64,000 nucleotides of DNA. Origin: Vibrio sp. CB1-14. Its GTDB lineage: Bacteria > Pseudomonadota > Gammaproteobacteria > Enterobacterales > Vibrionaceae. Location of the stretch: positions 2,356,001-2,420,000 of the forward strand of contig NZ_CP115920.1 in NCBI RefSeq assembly GCF_040412085.2, given 5' to 3'. This document shows, in pieces, positions 60,236-64,000 of the stretch; positions within the stretch are counted from its first letter, which is position 1, and each line of letters opens with the position of its first letter. The notes below the pieces were generated by a model. The model worked only from the letters and a program-made list of their open reading frames with translations. It had not been told where the DNA came from and did no database searches. The position numbers and the translations under genes are program-made.

Positions 60236-61741
60236 ATGACTTCACGTATTCCATTTTTCCTATCTGTAGGATTACTCATTGCAGCGGGTATCGCGCTGAG
60301 TGTCATCAGACACGATACCTACGGCGTACCATGGACTCCAGGCGAAACTCGCCAAGTATGGGACATTGAGGCTCGTGTCGAGTTTAATGCAATTGGTAAA
60401 CCGGCCAAGGTTTCACTCGCAGCACCATACACTCAAGAAGGATTCACACTTATTGGCGAATCAGCCTCTTCTCCAGGTTACGGTGTCTCATATGTCGATT
60501 CTGATGCAGGTCGCCGTGCAGAGTGGTCAATCCGCGAGGCACAAGGTCCGCAAACCATCTACTACAAAACCCAATTTCTTGTGGACGACCAAGCGCTGGC
60601 AAGCTCTACTCCTCCAGCGGAAGACGTGATTAAGCCAACCTTTGATGGCCCAGAAGAAGCCGCAGCTGTTGCCCTGATGGATCGCGCTCAATCTCGCTCC
60701 TCTGACAACATCACCTTCACACGCGAGCTTATCAAAGCACTGAACGATGGTGATAGCCAAAACTCTGCACTTATTCTTAACAACATGACCAAACTTCAAG
60801 CCGCTGCAAAACTGCTGGCGTTTGCTGAAGTACCAAGCAAGGTTGTGGGCGTTATCGAACTGGAAGATGGTCGTCGACGTCAATCTATTCAACAAATGTT
60901 GAGTGTGTGGGACGGTGCTAAGTGGCAAATCTTCTCTCCAGAATCCACAGAAGGTAAAAAACAAGCCAATCTGCTTGTTTGGGACGAATCTAACGTATCG
61001 CTACTTGATGTTGTTGGCGGTAAAGACAGTAAAGTTCACTTCACTATGATCGCTCAAGAGGTATCTCCTCAAGAAGCAACGAACAGTAAAGTGGATTCTG
61101 ACGGTCTGTTGAACTTCTCAATTCATAGCCTGCCTCTTGAAGAGCAAGCCATGTTTAAAACCATCATGCTGATTCCAATCGGCGCGCTGATTGTCGTGTT
61201 CCTACGTATTCTGATTGGTCTAAAGACCTCTGGTACCTTCATGCCGGTACTGATTGCGGTGGCGTTCGTACAAACTCAGCTAGTAACCGGTATTGTTGGT
61301 TTCCTATTGATTGTCGGTACGGGTCTGGTAATTCGTAGCTATCTATCCAAGCTCAATCTGTTGCTCGTCGCTCGGATATCCGCGGTAATCATTACCGTAA
61401 TCTTGATTATCTCTGTCTTTACGGTTGTCGCATTTAAGATTGGTCTGACAGAAGGTCTATCCATTACCTTCTTCCCAATGATTATCCTTTCTTGGACAAT
61501 CGAACGTATGTCTATCCTTTGGGAAGAAGAGGGAGCGAAGGAAGTTGTGTTGCAAGGTGGTGGTTCGCTACTCACCGCGGTACTTGTCTACCTAGCGATG
61601 ACCAACCCTTACATTCAGCACCTAACGTTTAACTTTATCGGTCTGCAGCTGGTTATCCTTGGCGGTATCTTGCTACTAGGTACTTACACAGGTTACCGAC
61701 TCACTGAACTGCGTCGCTTTAAACCACTGACGGAGGACTAA
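60236..61741 (+). CDS. Inactive transglutaminase-like protein with 7TM domain
   Basis: A 501-residue inner-membrane protein. It has one N-terminal helix (RIPFFLSVGLLIAAGIALSV), a periplasmic domain of about 270 residues resembling transglutaminases but without an evident Cys-His-Asp triad, and a C-terminal block of about seven helices (from MLIPIGALIVVFLRIL). I chose the ATG at 60236 because AAGG lies six bases before it; TTG at 60230 is in frame. It lies between the protease-like lipoprotein and the ATP-grasp ligase, and three bases before the latter. Confidence 0.85.
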   Translation: MTSRIPFFLSVGLLIAAGIALSVIRHDTYGVPWTPGETRQVWDIEARVEFNAIGKPAKVSLAAPYTQEGFTLIGESASSPGYGVSYVDSDAGRRAEWSIREAQGPQTIYYKTQFLVDDQALASSTPPAEDVIKPTFDGPEEAAAVALMDRAQSRSSDNITFTRELIKALNDGDSQNSALILNNMTKLQAAAKLLAFAEVPSKVVGVIELEDGRRRQSIQQMLSVWDGAKWQIFSPESTEGKKQANLLVWDESNVSLLDVVGGKDSKVHFTMIAQEVSPQEATNSKVDSDGLLNFSIHSLPLEEQAMFKTIMLIPIGALIVVFLRILIGLKTSGTFMPVLIAVAFVQTQLVTGIVGFLLIVGTGLVIRSYLSKLNLLLVARISAVIITVILIISVFTVVAFKIGLTEGLSITFFPMIILSWTIERMSILWEEEGAKEVVLQGGGSLLTAVLVYLAMTNPYIQHLTFNFIGLQLVILGGILLLGTYTGYRLTELRRFKPLTED

Positions 61742-61744
61742 TCT

Positions 61745-62719
61745 ATGCTTGGAAAGCTAACCAGTCCTTTTAAGCTTCGTGATCGCGGCATCATGGGTAT
61801 GAACCAACGTAACCATGGTTATATCGGTAAATACAACGACCGCTCAAAGTATCCACTTGTGGATGACAAGCTAAAAACCAAAATCATTGCAGAGAAAGCT
61901 GGCGCGACAACGCCAGCTCTAATCGGCGTCGTTAACAACCAAGCGGAAGCAAAACACATCCATGCTATGGTTAAAGATTGGCCCGGCTTTGTGATTAAGC
62001 CAGCGCAAGGCAGTGGTGGTAAAGGCATTTTGGTGATAGTGAGCCACAAGGATGGCGTTTACACTAAGCCCTCTGGTGCGACAATTAACAAAGAAGATGT
62101 TGAGCGTCACATCAGTAACACTCTTGCAGGTCTGTTCTCACTTGGTGGTAAGAACGATGTTGCCGTGGTTGAAAACCTGATTAAGTTTGACGACTGCTTT
62201 GATGGCTTTAGTTATGAAGGTGTGCCAGACGTTCGTATTATTGTATTCCAGGGCTACCCTGTTATGGCGATGATGCGTTTGTCTACTTCAGCCTCTGACG
62301 GCAAAGCGAACCTTCACCAAGGCGCTGTCGGTGTAGGTATCGACATTGCGACCGGCAAAGCAGTGCGTGCGGTACAGTTTGACCGCCCTGTCACCCTTCA
62401 CCCTGATACAGGCAAAGAGCTTGCAACACTCGCCGTTCCTCATTGGAAACGACTGCTCACGCTTGCCTCTAGCGCGTATGAAATGACAGGCCTAGGTTAC
62501 ATGGGAACGGACATGGTTCTCGATAAAGAAGAAGGTCCAATGGTACTTGAGCTTAACGCGCGTCCAGGACTTGCGATTCAAATTGCTAACGGCTGTGGTA
62601 TTTTACCAAGGCTACAGCACATCGAGTCATTGGGTACGCCAAATCCCTTTGAATATCCTAGTCCAGAAGAACGTGTCGAGTACGCAGCGAAAATGTTCGG
62701 TCACGCCGAAGACGCTTAA
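61745..62719 (+). CDS. Alpha-L-glutamate ligase-like ATP-grasp protein
   Basis: A 324-residue cytoplasmic ATP-grasp enzyme related to RimK. The nucleotide-binding lysine and loop are in FVIKPAQGSGGKGILV, and the metal site in MVLELNARPGLAIQ. It should join an amino acid, probably glutamate, to a carboxyl group with ATP use. GGAGG overlaps the end of the preceding gene eight bases before the ATG, so it is translated with it. Target unknown. Confidence 0.86.
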   Translation: MLGKLTSPFKLRDRGIMGMNQRNHGYIGKYNDRSKYPLVDDKLKTKIIAEKAGATTPALIGVVNNQAEAKHIHAMVKDWPGFVIKPAQGSGGKGILVIVSHKDGVYTKPSGATINKEDVERHISNTLAGLFSLGGKNDVAVVENLIKFDDCFDGFSYEGVPDVRIIVFQGYPVMAMMRLSTSASDGKANLHQGAVGVGIDIATGKAVRAVQFDRPVTLHPDTGKELATLAVPHWKRLLTLASSAYEMTGLGYMGTDMVLDKEEGPMVLELNARPGLAIQIANGCGILPRLQHIESLGTPNPFEYPSPEERVEYAAKMFGHAEDA

Positions 62720-62757
62720 ATGAACTCGTCAATCTGCTCGTCAATCTGAAAGCATCT

Positions 62758-62793
62758 ACAAAGCGCTCCTCACCCTGAGCGCTTTGTTTTTTC
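62758..62793 (+). terminator. Terminator of the ATP-grasp cluster
   Basis: An 11-bp stem (62758-62768 with 62777-62787) with an eight-base loop, followed by a T run. Confidence 0.85.
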
Positions 62794-63285
62794 TATAAAG
62801 TGCTCTCAAAAACCTTGTCCTAAAACATTAGCCACTTCTAAACCCTGGCGATCAAGCTCACACTTTCCATTCGCCCCCTCAAAACTATTCCAAACGATTC
62901 AAATAGAAATATAAATCAATTAATTCAGTTGGTTAGCCAAATTAAGTCAAAAATACCAAAACCATTCACATTCACCACTTCAATTCCAGCTTTTATAAAA
63001 CCTCTCATCGCAACGACATTACCACGACAATTCAGACACTTAACTAACAATTAGACTGTTTTAGTACTGCGTATCTCCTTAACATCCGTGTCGTGACGTT
63101 TTTTCGATATAAATTGATATTTGTATCATTTCACTCAGTGGTTTAGGTCTTTGCGTCTAGGATGCTCGCGCCTAAATGATGCAATAGAACCATCACTGTT
63201 TCGCAAACTTCGGGGGCTATAGCCAAAAGCGGTGCTCATCAATCGCCCACTTTTACTGCCCCGGGTTTGCACGTCGGAGATCTTT
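62794..63285. promoter_or_regulatory. AT-rich region upstream of efflux adaptor
   Basis: About 490 bases with no gene that I can support. It should hold the promoter of the RND adaptor. I saw no clear operator; the ribosome site GGAGA lies eight bases before the adaptor ATG. Confidence 0.4.
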
Positions 63286-64000
63286 ATGACCAAAACCGCA
63301 ATAAGCACCGCCCTCTCGCTTTCACTTCTTTTTCTTTCTGGATGTGGTGCTGAACAAAATACCGATTTACTGCCGTCTTCTGTTGAAGTCAGCACCGTCG
63401 CTGTCACTCAAAGCGATGTGTTTCCAACGACTGAATATGTTGGCCGAACTCGTGCTCCTGAAGATGTACAAATTCGCCCATTGGTTTCTGGTCGATTGAT
63501 CACCAAAGCGGTCGCGGAAGGTGCGGACGTGAAAAAAGGTGAGCTTTTATACGAACTCGACCCACAGCCATTTCAAGTACGTTTAAATGCCGCCAAAGCC
63601 GAGCTTGCTAAAACAAAAGCGAAAATGCTCCAGGCGCAGCGCACACTGCAGCGCGCCGTCAAGCTTTATAAAGAAGGCTCTCTTTCTCCTCTTGAGTTCG
63701 AAGAAGTCGAGCTAGAAGAAACCACTTCCATTGCTGCATTTGAGATCGCTAAATCTGAGTTCGATAACGCGCAGCTTGAACTGAACTGGACCAAGATCTA
63801 CAGCCCTATCGATGGCCGTGTCAGCAATTCTGTTTACAGCATCGGTGACATTGTGACACCAGAAGGCCAACCACTGACGACAGTGGTTAAGCTCGATACC
63901 ACTTGGGTGAATATCGCAGTAAACGAAACCTCGGGTCTTGCTGAGTTTCAAGAAGCCATGCTACTTGATGAAAAACACGCTAGCGACTTTGAAGTGCACT
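63286..64000 (+). CDS. RND efflux periplasmic adaptor, cut by window end
   Basis: The first 238 codons of a membrane-fusion lipoprotein. It starts MTKTAISTALSLSLLFLSGCG, with the acylated cysteine in the lipobox LSGCG. Then come a barrel-sandwich (lipoyl) half (VEGADVKKGELLYELD-like GADVKKGELLYELDP), a coiled-coil hairpin with AKAELAKTKAKMLQAQ, and the second lipoyl half (WTKIYSPIDGRV). It links an RND pump to an outer-membrane channel to export toxic compounds. The pump gene should follow outside the window. The frame is open to the last base. Confidence 0.92.
   Translation, partial: MTKTAISTALSLSLLFLSGCGAEQNTDLLPSSVEVSTVAVTQSDVFPTTEYVGRTRAPEDVQIRPLVSGRLITKAVAEGADVKKGELLYELDPQPFQVRLNAAKAELAKTKAKMLQAQRTLQRAVKLYKEGSLSPLEFEEVELEETTSIAAFEIAKSEFDNAQLELNWTKIYSPIDGRVSNSVYSIGDIVTPEGQPLTTVVKLDTTWVNIAVNETSGLAEFQEAMLLDEKHASDFEVH

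Overview
The window reads as a piece of a Vibrio (Vibrionaceae) main chromosome. The evidence is the complete ybgC-tolQRAB-pal-cpoB block, cydABX-ybgE, ruvABC-yebC-aspS, cmoAB, nadA, alaE, a tRNA-Ser and the rpsF-rpsR-rplI operon. All have Vibrio-like protein sequences and gamma-proteobacterial order. No plasmid, phage structural or CRISPR genes were seen.

Layout. (1) 1-5.8 kb is a core ribosomal operon (S6, S18, L9) flanked by accessory genes. To its left is a convergent type II restriction endonuclease / C5-cytosine methyltransferase pair. Immediately to its right is a second, orphan Eco47II-type endonuclease. (2) 5.96-7.64 kb is a long RluA-family pseudouridine synthase. (3) 7.6-28.0 kb is an accessory island for a sulfated carbohydrate. 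It holds a TauE-type exporter, a Crp-like regulator, two radical-SAM sulfatase-maturating enzymes, a cytoplasmic and an exported Cys-type sulfatase, a GH3 glycosidase, a very large GH94-like phosphorylase, a complete sugar ABC importer, a LacI regulator, a small exported protein and an outer-membrane barrel. Nine genes form one tightly packed minus-strand operon (23.4 to 10.8 kb), with a divergent plus-strand arm (23.9-27.9 kb). (4) The right edge of the island carries a second, about 85% identical 3' end of the RluA-family gene, split by an ISAs1-type insertion sequence with a 10-bp target duplication and a frameshifted transposase. This is the scar of how the island arrived. (5) 29.5-31.3 kb is an overlapping methyltransferase/HNH-endonuclease pair. 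(6) 31.6-64 kb is mostly core chromosome. It contains a 38-bp perfect palindrome over the promoter region of a BamA/TamA-type outer membrane protein, a chemoreceptor gene lodged between ruvA and ruvC, and four tandem copies of a 169-bp palindromic repeat between aspS and yebC. It also has a retropepsin-like lipoprotein / 7TM transglutaminase-like / ATP-grasp ligase cluster and, cut by the window end, an RND efflux adaptor.

How the island probably works (inference from families). A sulfated oligosaccharide crosses the outer membrane barrel and may lose one sulfate to the exported sulfatase. The binding protein and ABC permeases import it. In the cytosol the second sulfatase desulfates it, and the GH3 enzyme and phosphorylase cut it; phosphorolysis would save ATP. 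The two maturases make the formylglycine of the Cys-type sulfatases. The TauE-like protein and the Crp-like regulator may handle the released sulfur oxyanion. The substrate cannot be read from the sequence.
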